Source of the DNA: an uncultured Bacteroidota bacterium
GTDB taxonomy: Bacteria > Bacteroidota > Bacteroidia > Bacteroidales > FEN-979
Assembly (NCBI GenBank): GCA_937862805.1
Contig: CALMDO010000074.1
Span: 1-51,096, forward strand
DNA length: 51,096 nucleotides
Reading direction: 5' to 3'
The position numbers and the translations under genes are program-made. Within the stretch, counting starts at the first letter, position 1. Each line of letters opens with the position of its first letter. Under the pieces are notes generated by a model, which did no database searches, was not told the origin of the DNA, and worked only from the letters and a program-made list of their open reading frames with translations. Shown piece by piece: positions 26,745 through 35,021 of the stretch.

Positions 26745-28157
26745 TTGAAAAGCAACCTGACCCATCCTGTCTTCGAAATCGTTGCAAGGATTGCCGCTGA
26801 AACCAATACCCAGGCATTTGTCATCGGTGGTTTCGTAAGAGACCTGTTGCTTCAGCGCGACAATAAAAAAGACATTGATATCATGGTCATCGGCAGTGGC
26901 ATCGACTTTGCTCAACAGGTTGCAAGCCTTCTCCCTGGCGAAGTGCCGGTACGTGTTTTTAAAAATTTCGGAACAGCCATGCTCTCATACTACGACTGGC
27001 AAATCGAATTTGTTGGTGCCCGACGCGAATCTTACCGGCAAAACTCACGGAAACCCATCGTGGAAGATGGTACCCTTACTGACGATCAAAACCGGAGGGA
27101 TTTTACCATCAATGCCATGGCCATCGAACTGACCCCGGATCACTTCGGACAATTGATCGATCCCTTTAACGGACAAGAAGATCTGAAGCGAAAAGTGATC
27201 CGTACACCCCTTGATCCTGATATCACTTTCTCCGACGACCCGTTACGCATGATGCGGGCCATCCGCTTTGCAACCCAGCTCAACTTTACCATACAACCCG
27301 ATACACTCAATTCGATCAGTAAAAATGCCGACCGCATACGCATCGTATCCACCGAACGAATCACTGATGAACTGAACCTGATCATCCAGGCTCCGAAACC
27401 TTCAACAGGGTTTCTCCTGCTCGACACCACCGGTTTACTGCAATTGATCTTTCCCCTTTTCTGCGAGTTGAAAGGAACCGCGACAATAGAAGGAAAAGGT
27501 CATAAAGATAACTTTTACCATACGCTCGAAGTCCTCGACAACGTGGCCGCGCAATCCGATAACCTATGGCTGCGTTGGGCTGCTCTTCTTCATGACATTG
27601 CTAAACCCCAGACCAAAAAGTATATCCCCGGAACCGGCTGGACCTTCCATGCCCATGAATTTAAAGGAGCCAAAATGGTCCCCCAAATCTTCAGAGCCCT
27701 CAAACTTCCACTCAATGAAAAGATGAAGTATGTGGAAAAACTGGTATTGCTCCATCTTCGCCCTATTGTCCTGGCTGAAGAAGAAGTAACGGATTCTGCA
27801 GTGAGGCGGCTCCTTTTCGAAGCCGGCGACGACATCGACGACCTGATGACCCTCTGCAACGCGGATATCACCTCCAAGAACCAGATGAAGGTTAAACGCT
27901 ACCTGGAGAACTTCGCCATCGTCAGAACCAAACTCAGAGAAATTGAGGAAAAAGACCGGCTCCGAAACTGGCAACCTCCCATCAGCGGAGAGATCATCAT
28001 GCAAACCTTTGGCCTCAAACCCTCAAAACCGGTCGGTATGATAAAGGATGCTATTACCGAAGCAATCCTGGAGGGCATCATCCCCAATCAATACGAGGAG
28101 GCTTACCAGTTCATGCTCCGCGAAGGCGAAAAATTGGGACTGAAAAAGATCAACTAA
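26745..28157 (+). CDS. cca: CCA-adding tRNA nucleotidyltransferase / poly(A) polymerase family with HD domain
   Basis: Class II nucleotidyltransferase, most likely adding CCA to tRNA 3' ends. From TTG 26745 it has 470 residues. The head domain shows FVIGGFVRDLLL and the metal-binding DIDIMVIG, then RRESYR and RRDFTINAMA, then an RNA-binding region (DDPLRMMRAIRFA). An HD domain follows (WAALLHDIAKPQTK, about 280-400). ATG 26625 would add 40 residues (MKKKSSKIRLW...) overlapping the promoters of both this gene and the divergent operon; family proteins usually begin shortly before the HPVF segment, as TTG 26745 allows. The tRNA-Met in this window lacks CCA, so the activity is needed. Confidence 0.9.
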   Translation: MKSNLTHPVFEIVARIAAETNTQAFVIGGFVRDLLLQRDNKKDIDIMVIGSGIDFAQQVASLLPGEVPVRVFKNFGTAMLSYYDWQIEFVGARRESYRQNSRKPIVEDGTLTDDQNRRDFTINAMAIELTPDHFGQLIDPFNGQEDLKRKVIRTPLDPDITFSDDPLRMMRAIRFATQLNFTIQPDTLNSISKNADRIRIVSTERITDELNLIIQAPKPSTGFLLLDTTGLLQLIFPLFCELKGTATIEGKGHKDNFYHTLEVLDNVAAQSDNLWLRWAALLHDIAKPQTKKYIPGTGWTFHAHEFKGAKMVPQIFRALKLPLNEKMKYVEKLVLLHLRPIVLAEEEVTDSAVRRLLFEAGDDIDDLMTLCNADITSKNQMKVKRYLENFAIVRTKLREIEEKDRLRNWQPPISGEIIMQTFGLKPSKPVGMIKDAITEAILEGIIPNQYEEAYQFMLREGEKLGLKKIN

Positions 28158-28196
28158 ACCATCCCCAAAAGTTTTTTCGTGAATAGTAATTATTCC

Positions 28197-28204
28197 TATT
28201 TTTG
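28197..28204 (+). promoter_or_regulatory. -7 element for the pRiA4b ORF-3-like gene and miaA
   Basis: TATTTTTG followed by GACC matches TAnnTTTG, 22 bases before ATG 28227. The -33 region is only a T-run (28172-28177). Confidence 0.45.
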
Positions 28205-28226
28205 GACCTGAAAAGAAAAGAAACCA

Positions 28227-28994
28227 ATGCTGATCTATCATTTCCGGATCGTCTCCGTTGACCATGAGGATTTTCTCCGCGAGATCCAGATTCAACCGAA
28301 ACAGAGCTTTCTTGACTTTCATGCCATCCTTGTCGAATCTGCAGAATTGCTTCATTGCGAAAAGGCTTCCTTCTTCCTGACCGATAAAAAATACCATAAA
28401 AACAAAGAGATTACCCTGAAATCTGAAAAACGTCCCATCAGAAAATATGATGAGGACCTTGACCAGGTCATCACTGAAACAGTCACCCTGCCGGTGATGA
28501 AACATGCCCGCCTTAACGAATACATCGAAGATCCTCATCAGAAGATGATCTATGAATTCTCAGGAAAGGACCATTTCTCGTTCCAGATCGAACTCTTCAG
28601 GATCCTGAAAACTGATGAACGGATCTCTTTTCCCCGATGCGTCAAAAGAGTAGGGGAGCTCCCCAAAAAAGCAGAACAACCCCTTCCCGAAGTTACACGT
28701 CAGGCGCCCCCAAAGCCATCACAACCCCGAATCCCCCTGCCCAAAATTCAGGACACAACCAAACCGGATGCCCTGGTTGAAGATGAAGAGGAACTGGCAT
28801 CGATCGAAAACGACCTCAGTTTACTGCTGGAAGAAGAAACAGCACCACTCTCAATACCCGCTTCCCCGGCTGAAGATTCCGAAGAATACGGGTACGCCAA
28901 CGAAGAAGAGATGGAACACATCGAGGATTACGACGACATCGATGCCATCGACCGACCTTACAACGGCTACGACCAGGAATCAGATGACTATTGA
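28227..28994 (+). CDS. pRiA4b ORF-3-like protein with acidic tail
   Basis: A 255-residue protein of unknown function. Residues 1-135 resemble the plasmid pRiA4b ORF-3 / IS1096 TnpR-like domain seen in Bacteroidetes (YHFRIVSVDHEDFLREIQI, FLDFHAILVESA, FFLTDKKYHKNKEITL, KMIYEFSGKDHFSFQIEL). Despite the family name it has no recombinase catalytic residues. A proline-rich linker (about 150-185) leads to a strongly acidic tail with many Asp, Glu and Tyr, likely disordered. It overlaps miaA by 11 bases, so translation may be coupled. An RNA- or tRNA-related role is only a guess from the neighbour. Confidence 0.7.
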   Translation: MLIYHFRIVSVDHEDFLREIQIQPKQSFLDFHAILVESAELLHCEKASFFLTDKKYHKNKEITLKSEKRPIRKYDEDLDQVITETVTLPVMKHARLNEYIEDPHQKMIYEFSGKDHFSFQIELFRILKTDERISFPRCVKRVGELPKKAEQPLPEVTRQAPPKPSQPRIPLPKIQDTTKPDALVEDEEELASIENDLSLLLEEETAPLSIPASPAEDSEEYGYANEEEMEHIEDYDDIDAIDRPYNGYDQESDDY

Positions 28995-29883
28995 AAAGCC
29001 ACTGTTGATCGTAGTTGCCGGTCCAACAGCAAGCGGAAAAACGCGGTTTTCCATTCAACTGGCACAACATTTTGGTACCGAAATCATTTCGGCCGACTCC
29101 CGCCAGTTTTACCGGGAAATGAAAATCGGTACCGCAGCGCCGACAAACCCGGAACAACAGGGAATACCGCACCATTTTATAGGCCATCTGAGCATCCATG
29201 ATCCTTATAATGTCTCCATGTTTGAATCAGCGGTTATCGCCTTACTCGATAACCTCTTTAAACAGCATCCTGTCGTCATCATGACAGGAGGATCGGGACT
29301 ATACATCGATGCGGTTTGCCATGGGATCGACGACCTGCCCGATCCTGATCCACAATTAAGACAACAACTGAAAGAGCAGTTAGCCACACAAGGAATCTCT
29401 GCACTCCAAACAACATTGCAGCGGCTCGATCCGGCAGGGTATGGTCAAATGGATATTTACAATCCCTCCCGGCTTATCCGTGCTCTGGAAGTGACCATCA
29501 CTACCGGAATCCCTTATTCTTCCCTCCGGAAGCAAACGCCCCGCCAACGACCCTTTACCGTGCTGAAAACAGCCCTGACCCTCCCTAAGGAAATCCTCCA
29601 TCGACGCATCCACCAACGGGTCGAACAGATGCTGGAGGCCGGATGGCTCAGGGAAGCAGAAGCATTGCTTCCTTTCAGCCATCTCAATGCTTTGAATACC
29701 GTGGGCTACAAGGAATTGTTCCGTTACCTGCAGGGAGAATATACCCTGTCGGAAGCAGTGGAGAAAATTAAAACCAACACCCGGCGGTACGCTAAGCGAC
29801 AAATGACCTGGTTACGTAAAGATACCTCCATCCAATGGTTTGACCCTGAAGACCCGCAGGAGATTATTAAAAGGATCGATTGA
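28984..29883 (+). CDS. miaA: tRNA dimethylallyltransferase
   Basis: Transfers a dimethylallyl group to A37 of tRNAs that read codons starting with U. The 299-residue protein has the P-loop AGPTASGKT (near residue 12), the ADSRQFYREMKIGTA substrate motif, GGSGLYIDAVCHGID, and NTVGYKELFRYLQGE near the C-terminus. ATG 28984 is chosen because it directly precedes this domain; the longer open frame upstream lies inside the preceding gene in another frame. Confidence 0.95.
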   Translation: MTIEKPLLIVVAGPTASGKTRFSIQLAQHFGTEIISADSRQFYREMKIGTAAPTNPEQQGIPHHFIGHLSIHDPYNVSMFESAVIALLDNLFKQHPVVIMTGGSGLYIDAVCHGIDDLPDPDPQLRQQLKEQLATQGISALQTTLQRLDPAGYGQMDIYNPSRLIRALEVTITTGIPYSSLRKQTPRQRPFTVLKTALTLPKEILHRRIHQRVEQMLEAGWLREAEALLPFSHLNALNTVGYKELFRYLQGEYTLSEAVEKIKTNTRRYAKRQMTWLRKDTSIQWFDPEDPQEIIKRID

Positions 29884-29917
29884 CACGGCCCACCGTACAG
29901 ACAATCAATCTATCAGC

Positions 29918-30766
29918 TCAGTTGCCTTTCGGACAATGGAATCGAAGCAAACCCTCCATCGGATCTTTCATGATAGTGCCAATTGTGACCCCTTTCTCTT
30001 CGGCAGTTTCAGTGAGCAACAACCTGTAATACCATGCAATAGATCCTGTAAAAGATACCTGTAACGTCTGATAATCAGGATAATGATGGATTTGTGCTTC
30101 GAAAAACGCCAGAAACGAATCTTTGATCATCTTCCTTATGACCGGATGCTCCTGCCTGGGGGCGAGGAAATGACTGAAGGAGGCCAGAAAACGATTTGGG
30201 AAAGGGCGATTGTAAAGGGCATTGAGAATATCCTCCAGCGTCAGTCCGTAGTGATCATCAAACGCTATTTTGAGATCCTCCGGAAGCTGCTTTTTCAGGT
30301 ACCGTCCCAGGAGTTGCTTCCCCAAATACGAACCGGCTCCTTCGTCGCCAAAAAGATATCCCAGAGAATCCACTCCCATGTGTACGGATTGACCATCATA
30401 ATAACAGGAGTTGCACCCTGTTCCTAAGATTCCTGCAATACCTCTGGAATGGCCGAACAACGCACGGGCAGCACCCAGGATATCATGCCAGATACCGATC
30501 TCCGCTTTCCGGAAAATCAACGCGAGCGCCTCCCTGATCATCCGATCATTGTTCTCAGTGGAGCATCCTGCTCCATAAAAATGGACCTCCCTCACGTGAT
30601 CACCTGTAATATATGGCTCGACATCCGCCATCAAAACAGCCTCCACACTTTCGGAGGTATGAAAATAAGGATTCAAGCCAGCCGTCTCTATCCGGTTTTT
30701 CACGACTCCATCTTCCGTGAGTACCCATGTGGTCTTCGTGGAACCACTGTCAGCAATTAATATCAT
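29918..30766 (-). CDS. BadF/BadG-type ATPase, N-acetylglucosamine kinase-like
   Basis: Actin-fold kinase of 282 residues. It has the phosphate-1 loop ADSGSTKTTWVL (residues 5-16), FYGAGCSTENN, and GILGTGCNSCYYDG with the adenosine-site SYLGKQLLGRY. Bacteroidetes members are usually called N-acetylglucosamine kinases; 2-hydroxyacyl-CoA dehydratase activators are relatives but have cluster cysteines not seen here. ATG 30766 is taken rather than TTG 30772. It follows the DUF3108 gene by 63 bases on the same strand and may be the last gene of that unit. Confidence 0.8.
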   Translation of the reverse strand: MILIADSGSTKTTWVLTEDGVVKNRIETAGLNPYFHTSESVEAVLMADVEPYITGDHVREVHFYGAGCSTENNDRMIREALALIFRKAEIGIWHDILGAARALFGHSRGIAGILGTGCNSCYYDGQSVHMGVDSLGYLFGDEGAGSYLGKQLLGRYLKKQLPEDLKIAFDDHYGLTLEDILNALYNRPFPNRFLASFSHFLAPRQEHPVIRKMIKDSFLAFFEAQIHHYPDYQTLQVSFTGSIAWYYRLLLTETAEEKGVTIGTIMKDPMEGLLRFHCPKGN

Positions 30767-30829
30767 AGCCAATCCATGTTAACTTCGAAAGAACACACCA
30801 TCCTGCGTGGCTTCCTGATTTCTCAACTT

Positions 30830-31642
30830 TTATTCCACCTTGGATGTCATTGGATTTCGTACACCTTTGATTTCTTTCATGTAAGCCTTGATGGTGCCGA
30901 CAATAATTTTAGCCTCAATGTAAATGGGGATTTTATTGGCATCGTCGGTTACCCAAACCAATACATCTTCGTCACCCCTGAAAATGGTACCTTGCACCAT
31001 CTTGGCAGCAAATTTGATACACCGGTAAGTTTTTCCATCGGTGTTCTCCACTATTTCCTTACCAATGGCCCTGATCGTGATATCATAGTACCCATCGTCA
31101 ATAAATACTTTAACAGTTCGTTGTTCGCCGGGTCTTATATTAGCCAAATCCAATGACCGGGTGTAATAGATGGCTGTCAGCATATCAAAGCTGCAGGGCA
31201 TAAGCTTGACAGTATCGGTGCGCTGGGGATTGTCGTTCGTTTTAGTATTTGAAATAATGGTATTGTTATGATAATTGAAATTTAAGGTATTTAGCAGCGT
31301 GTAACCCCCTTCATAGATGTATCGTTTGAAATCAATGGATTTCAGCGTTGCGGGCTCAACCCATGAGTCGTAGTAATCCCTTACTTTGAAGAGCAGGTCG
31401 TAGGAGGTAAAGGTGCTGCCTGAAGCCTTCAGATGAAAACGCTGTTTCCCCTTATAAAGCTCCTCATCTACCGAAAATGTAACGGTTCCCGCGTTGACCC
31501 AGACCGGCCCCCAATTGTAAGAGACAGTGAATGTTACCTTTTCCCCGCCTTTAAAAACATCGGTAAGGATATTACATTGACTCTGAGATAAATATGAGAT
31601 AAACAGTGCAAAAATCCCCAAAAGAATCTTTTTTAACATCAT
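30830..31642 (-). CDS. DUF3108 exported protein
   Basis: A 270-residue protein with a signal peptide (LLGIFALFISYLSQSQ) and a beta-rich body matching DUF3108 proteins common in Bacteroidetes: GGEKVTFTVSYNWGPVWVNAG, FKVRDYYDSWVEPATLKS, MPCSFDMLTAIYYTR, GDEDVLVWVTDDANKIPIYIEA. The fold is probably a periplasmic or outer-membrane-facing beta structure; function unknown. It is 22 bases after the permease gene. Confidence 0.82.
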   Translation of the reverse strand: MMLKKILLGIFALFISYLSQSQCNILTDVFKGGEKVTFTVSYNWGPVWVNAGTVTFSVDEELYKGKQRFHLKASGSTFTSYDLLFKVRDYYDSWVEPATLKSIDFKRYIYEGGYTLLNTLNFNYHNNTIISNTKTNDNPQRTDTVKLMPCSFDMLTAIYYTRSLDLANIRPGEQRTVKVFIDDGYYDITIRAIGKEIVENTDGKTYRCIKFAAKMVQGTIFRGDEDVLVWVTDDANKIPIYIEAKIIVGTIKAYMKEIKGVRNPMTSKVE

Positions 31643-31664
31643 CCTTATTGTTGGATAAAACGTG

Positions 31665-33113
31665 TTACTCCCGGTTGTTGTTCCATTGGCGCTGCCACAA
31701 AAAATAGACCGGTATTCCCAATATAACGATGATCAGTCCCGGCCACGTATATCCTGGTTTAAAAATTAAAAGGATGACCATTATCGCAGTTGCCAACAGG
31801 ATGTACAACGCCGGTACCACCGGATAGCCAAAGGCCCGGTAAGGTCGCTCTATGTCGGGATGTTTCATGCGCAGGATAAAGATCCCTGAAATGGTCAGGA
31901 CATAAAAGATCAGTACAGCGAAGATGACGTAATCGAGCAACTGTCCGTAAGTTCCCGAAAGACAAAGGAGACTTGCCCATACCCCCTGAAGAATTAACCC
32001 TGCCAAGGGTACCCCGTGGTTGTTGAGTTTCCCGCAGGACCGAAAAAACAATTGATCCCGGGCCATGGCAAAATAGACTCTCGCTCCGGAAAGGATCAAC
32101 CCGTTGTTGCAACCGAAGGTGGAAATTACGATAAAGACCGCCATGATCACTACAGCATGGTTACCAACAATGCCTGAAAGCACAGCAGTACCCAACCGGT
32201 CATTCAGGGCGTACTGCATTCCCCTGCCAACAAATCCATCGCCTCCGGGTTCACCGCGGAGGGGCAACGCTGTAAGATACACTGTATTGGCTAAAAGGTA
32301 CAACACCGTCACAAATAAAGTTCCCAAAACCAGGCTCAGAGGAATGTTTTTCCGGGGATTAATCACTTCCCCTGCCGTGAAAGTGATATTGTTCCAGGCA
32401 TCAGAAGAAAACAAGGTACCGACCATGGCCATTCCTATAGCTGCCATCAAGGCCAGGCCCGACAAGGGGATATCTGCTCCTCCTACGCCCTCCTGTACCG
32501 GTTGCCAGAATACTTTTTTGTTGGCTGCAATGGCTCCCGCATCGGAAGCGAAAATCAGTCCTACGACAATAAATGCTACCAATAGCAATACTTTCCCGGT
32601 GGTGAACGCATTCTGCACCTTCTTTCCGGAACGGATTCCCCGCGAATTGATCCAGGTCAACACCACGATGGATAGAATCGCCACGATCTGCACCGGACCA
32701 AATTTGAAGAATCCTGCCCTGATCCATACCACCTCTTCTGAAACCCAAGGGAATAAGATTCCGAAAAATTTGGCAAATGCCATGGCCACCGCAGCGATGG
32801 TTCCTGCCTGGATCACCAGGAACAGCGTCCACCCGTACAAAAAACCGATCAACGGGTTATAAGCCTCCTTGAGGTAAACATATTGTCCGCCGGCCTTGGG
32901 ATACATCCCGGCCAACTCCCCGTAGCTAAGAGCAGCAATGATCGTAAGAAATCCCGCCAACACCCAGGTCACCATCAGCCACCCCGGTGAACCTACCTGT
33001 CTTGCAACATCTGCGCTTACAATAAAAATTCCCGAACCGATCATTGACCCGGCTACCAGGGCGGTAGAGTCAAACAAGTTCAGGCTTTTTGTGAACGATG
33101 TTGCTTCACCCAT
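31665..33113 (-). CDS. APC-superfamily amino acid permease
   Basis: Inner-membrane amino acid transporter of 482 residues, with about 12 hydrophobic helices. The first helix carries the APC signature DSTALVAGSMIGSGIFI, and FAYGELAGMYPKAGGQYV-like and FSSDAWNNITFTAGEV segments follow. It resembles LAT/SteT-type exchangers, so a neutral or branched amino acid exchange is plausible but the substrate is unknown. ATG 33113 is used; a TTG at 33152 would add a cysteine-containing segment with no family look. It begins a unit with DUF3108 and possibly the BadF-like kinase. Confidence 0.88.
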   Translation of the reverse strand: MGEATSFTKSLNLFDSTALVAGSMIGSGIFIVSADVARQVGSPGWLMVTWVLAGFLTIIAALSYGELAGMYPKAGGQYVYLKEAYNPLIGFLYGWTLFLVIQAGTIAAVAMAFAKFFGILFPWVSEEVVWIRAGFFKFGPVQIVAILSIVVLTWINSRGIRSGKKVQNAFTTGKVLLLVAFIVVGLIFASDAGAIAANKKVFWQPVQEGVGGADIPLSGLALMAAIGMAMVGTLFSSDAWNNITFTAGEVINPRKNIPLSLVLGTLFVTVLYLLANTVYLTALPLRGEPGGDGFVGRGMQYALNDRLGTAVLSGIVGNHAVVIMAVFIVISTFGCNNGLILSGARVYFAMARDQLFFRSCGKLNNHGVPLAGLILQGVWASLLCLSGTYGQLLDYVIFAVLIFYVLTISGIFILRMKHPDIERPYRAFGYPVVPALYILLATAIMVILLIFKPGYTWPGLIIVILGIPVYFLWQRQWNNNRE

Positions 33114-33208
33114 TCTTTTGGTCGTTTTTCGACCGCAATTTAAACAAACCAAACGATTGTAAAGAGGAAATTTTAAGAAAAATACCTATACTCAGGGATT
33201 TTCATAAG

Positions 33209-33216
33209 CAAAATTA
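33209..33216 (-). promoter_or_regulatory. -7 element for the APC permease operon
   Basis: Minus strand TAATTTTG matches TAnnTTTG, about 95 bases upstream of ATG 33113. No -33 partner is clear. Confidence 0.35.
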
Positions 33217-33238
33217 CCTGTAATTTTTCAGAGTGTGG

Positions 33239-33307
33239 TTGCGCCTTGGAACCGGAGGCATTTGTATTGCAGCCAAGGGTAGTTAGGGCTGGGCCAAGCT
33301 GGCGCAA
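33239..33307. other. GC-rich structured element between the permease gene and tRNA-Met
   Basis: TTGCGCCTTGG (33239-33249) pairs with CCAAGCTGGCGCAA (33294-33307), leaving a three-base bulge, and CAGCC/GGCTG (33270-33274, 33287-33291) forms an inner stem. The segment is clearly richer in GC than its flanks. It has no U-tract and no coding potential. A small RNA, a terminator of the tRNA transcript or a decayed repeat are possible. Confidence 0.4.
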
Positions 33308-33340
33308 AAAATCAGGGAAAATTGAAGTAATAGGATTAAG

Positions 33341-33414
33341 TAGCGGGGACGAGAGTTGAACTCGTGACCTCCGGGTTATGAATCCGACGCTCTAACCAAC
33401 TGAGCTACCCCGCC
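33341..33414 (-). tRNA. tRNA-Met (anticodon CAT)
   Basis: A 74-base cloverleaf. The acceptor arms GGCGGGG and CCCCGCT pair with one G-U, the D arm is GCTCAGTTGGTTAGAGC, the anticodon loop is TTCATAA, and the T arm is GAGTTCAACTC-like with flanking pairs. One A-C mismatch closes the anticodon stem. The discriminator is A and no CCA is encoded. An elongator tRNA-Met is favoured over initiator (first pair is G-U) and over lysidine-modified tRNA-Ile, though CAT alone cannot exclude the latter. Confidence 0.93.
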
Positions 33415-33424
33415 AAATTTTCCG

Positions 33425-33456
33425 CAAAAGTAAAGTGTTTGTAACTTTTATGCAAA
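33425..33456 (-). promoter_or_regulatory. tRNA-Met promoter
   Basis: Minus strand TTTG (33456-33453), a 20-base gap, then TACTTTTG (33432-33425): a consensus Bacteroidetes promoter ending 10 bases from the tRNA 5' end. Confidence 0.7.
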
Positions 33457-33594
33457 TTTTCTTTGATCCTCAGTTAACCATAATTCCCATTTTTTTTGAG
33501 CAGTCCGATTGAGCCTAACTTTTTCCAATACTTCGATGATCTCAGCAAAATGGGTCAAAGACGGGTTCTCTGACGGTAATACATTGGTTGACAA
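33448..33594 (-). other. possible small ORF or gene remnant after the aldehyde dehydrogenase
   Basis: The frame of the aldehyde dehydrogenase stays open for 55 codons beyond its TGA stop (33618-33616) to a TAA at 33450-33448. A TTG at 33594 would give 48 residues, including an amphipathic, charged run FAEIIEVLEKVRLNR and KKWELWLTEDQRKF. There is no ATG or ribosome binding site and I recognise no family. The rest of the 33415-33615 spacer holds only the tRNA promoter, which overlaps the end of this frame. Confidence 0.25.
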
Positions 33595-33615
33595 TTTCGA
33601 TGAACCGACTGGAAA

Positions 33616-34974
33616 TCAACCGATCCAGATAGTCTTGGTATTTACGAACTCCCTGATCCCCTGTAATCCCAACTCACGCCCATAACCCGATTTCCCGACA
33701 CCACCAAAAGGCAACCGGGGATCTGATTTGGTCATGCCATTCACAAACATCGCCCCTGTGATTACCTGGCGCGCGACCCGTTCACCGCGATGAAGATCTT
33801 TTGTCCAAACACAACCACCCAATCCAAATTCCGAATCATTGGCCACTTTGATGGCCTCTTCTTCCGACTCTACGGGTATAATGGCCACCACCGGTCCGAA
33901 GGTTTCCTCATGATACACCCTCATTCCGGGCCTGACATCTGTCAGGACCGTGGGTTCAAAATAACACCCGGGGCGTTCCATTGGATGGCCTCCGCAAAGC
34001 AATCGGGCACCGGCTTCGATAGATCCTTTTACCTGACGGGCGATCTCTTGCACCAGATCCGGCCGGGCCATGGGTGCAACCTGGGTAGAGGGATCCATCG
34101 GATCACCCACCCTGAGCCGGCGGAATTCTTCAGTGATGGCTGTCTCAAAATCCCGGATCACCTTTTTCATCACGATGAACCGTTTGGCGGCGATACAACT
34201 CTGTCCCTGGTTGATCATCCGGGCGATGACACCGGTCTGCACAGCAGCTGTCAATTCAGCATCGTCTAAAACGATGAAGGGATCGGAACCTCCAAGTTCC
34301 AAAAGAGACTTCTTGAGATTTTTTCCAGCCAGGGAAGCCACCTGGCTCCCGGCTGCTTCACTTCCGGTGAGGGATACCGCTTTAATATGTCGGTTGGCGA
34401 TCACATTGGCCACATCCCGTGAGGGAATCATCAACGCCCGGAAAAGGTCGGGAGGAAATCCCGCTTCCTGGAAGATCTCTTCAATAGCCAGCGCGCAACC
34501 CGGAACGTTCGAAGCATGCTTGAGTACCGCTGCATTACCGGCCATCAGCGAAGGAGCTGCAAACCGAAACACCTGCCAGAATGGGAAATTCCAGGGCATG
34601 ACTGCCAGCAGGATTCCCAACGGCTGGTAGGCAATGAAACTCCTTCGTGCATCCGATGGTACTATTTCATCCTGCAACATGGATGCGCCATGATCCGAAT
34701 AAAAGTCGCAAACCCAGGCACATTTTTCAATTTCCGACTCCGACTCACGGAGTAACTTACCCATCTCCAGGGTCATCAAGCGCGCATAAACCCGCTTTTT
34801 TTCACGGAGAAGCCTGGCACAGCTTTTAAACAACTCCGCCCGGTATTCAAAAGAGCTCTCCTTCCACAATTCATAAGCCTCGGCCACCGAACCAATAATA
34901 GTGGCTATCTCCTCTGGCGAGTGTTCAGGGTATTCCCTGATCACCTCATTGTTGACCGGATTGATGCTTTTCAT
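33616..34974 (-). CDS. NAD(P)-dependent aldehyde dehydrogenase, succinate-semialdehyde type
   Basis: Oxidises an aldehyde to its acid; the closest family is Sad/GabD-like succinate-semialdehyde dehydrogenase. The 452-residue protein has AVMPWNFPFWQVFRFA, the coenzyme site SLTGSEAAGSQVA, the general base in LLELGGSDPF and the catalytic cysteine in NQGQSCIAAKR, with a C-terminal FGGVGKSGYGRELG and the usual ending TKTIWIG. No aminotransferase for GABA lies beside it. It appears monocistronic, with uvrA 47 bases upstream on the same strand. Confidence 0.93.
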   Translation of the reverse strand: MKSINPVNNEVIREYPEHSPEEIATIIGSVAEAYELWKESSFEYRAELFKSCARLLREKKRVYARLMTLEMGKLLRESESEIEKCAWVCDFYSDHGASMLQDEIVPSDARRSFIAYQPLGILLAVMPWNFPFWQVFRFAAPSLMAGNAAVLKHASNVPGCALAIEEIFQEAGFPPDLFRALMIPSRDVANVIANRHIKAVSLTGSEAAGSQVASLAGKNLKKSLLELGGSDPFIVLDDAELTAAVQTGVIARMINQGQSCIAAKRFIVMKKVIRDFETAITEEFRRLRVGDPMDPSTQVAPMARPDLVQEIARQVKGSIEAGARLLCGGHPMERPGCYFEPTVLTDVRPGMRVYHEETFGPVVAIIPVESEEEAIKVANDSEFGLGGCVWTKDLHRGERVARQVITGAMFVNGMTKSDPRLPFGGVGKSGYGRELGLQGIREFVNTKTIWIG

Positions 34975-35021
34975 GGGTCGATTATTATTTTGTTCATAGG
35001 ATCAATGTCAAAAGTTGCGAA

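Noticed and set aside
32104-32862. 252-codon frame antisense to the APC permease
   Set aside because: Thr/Pro/Ala-rich shadow of membrane helices without a family or start signal.
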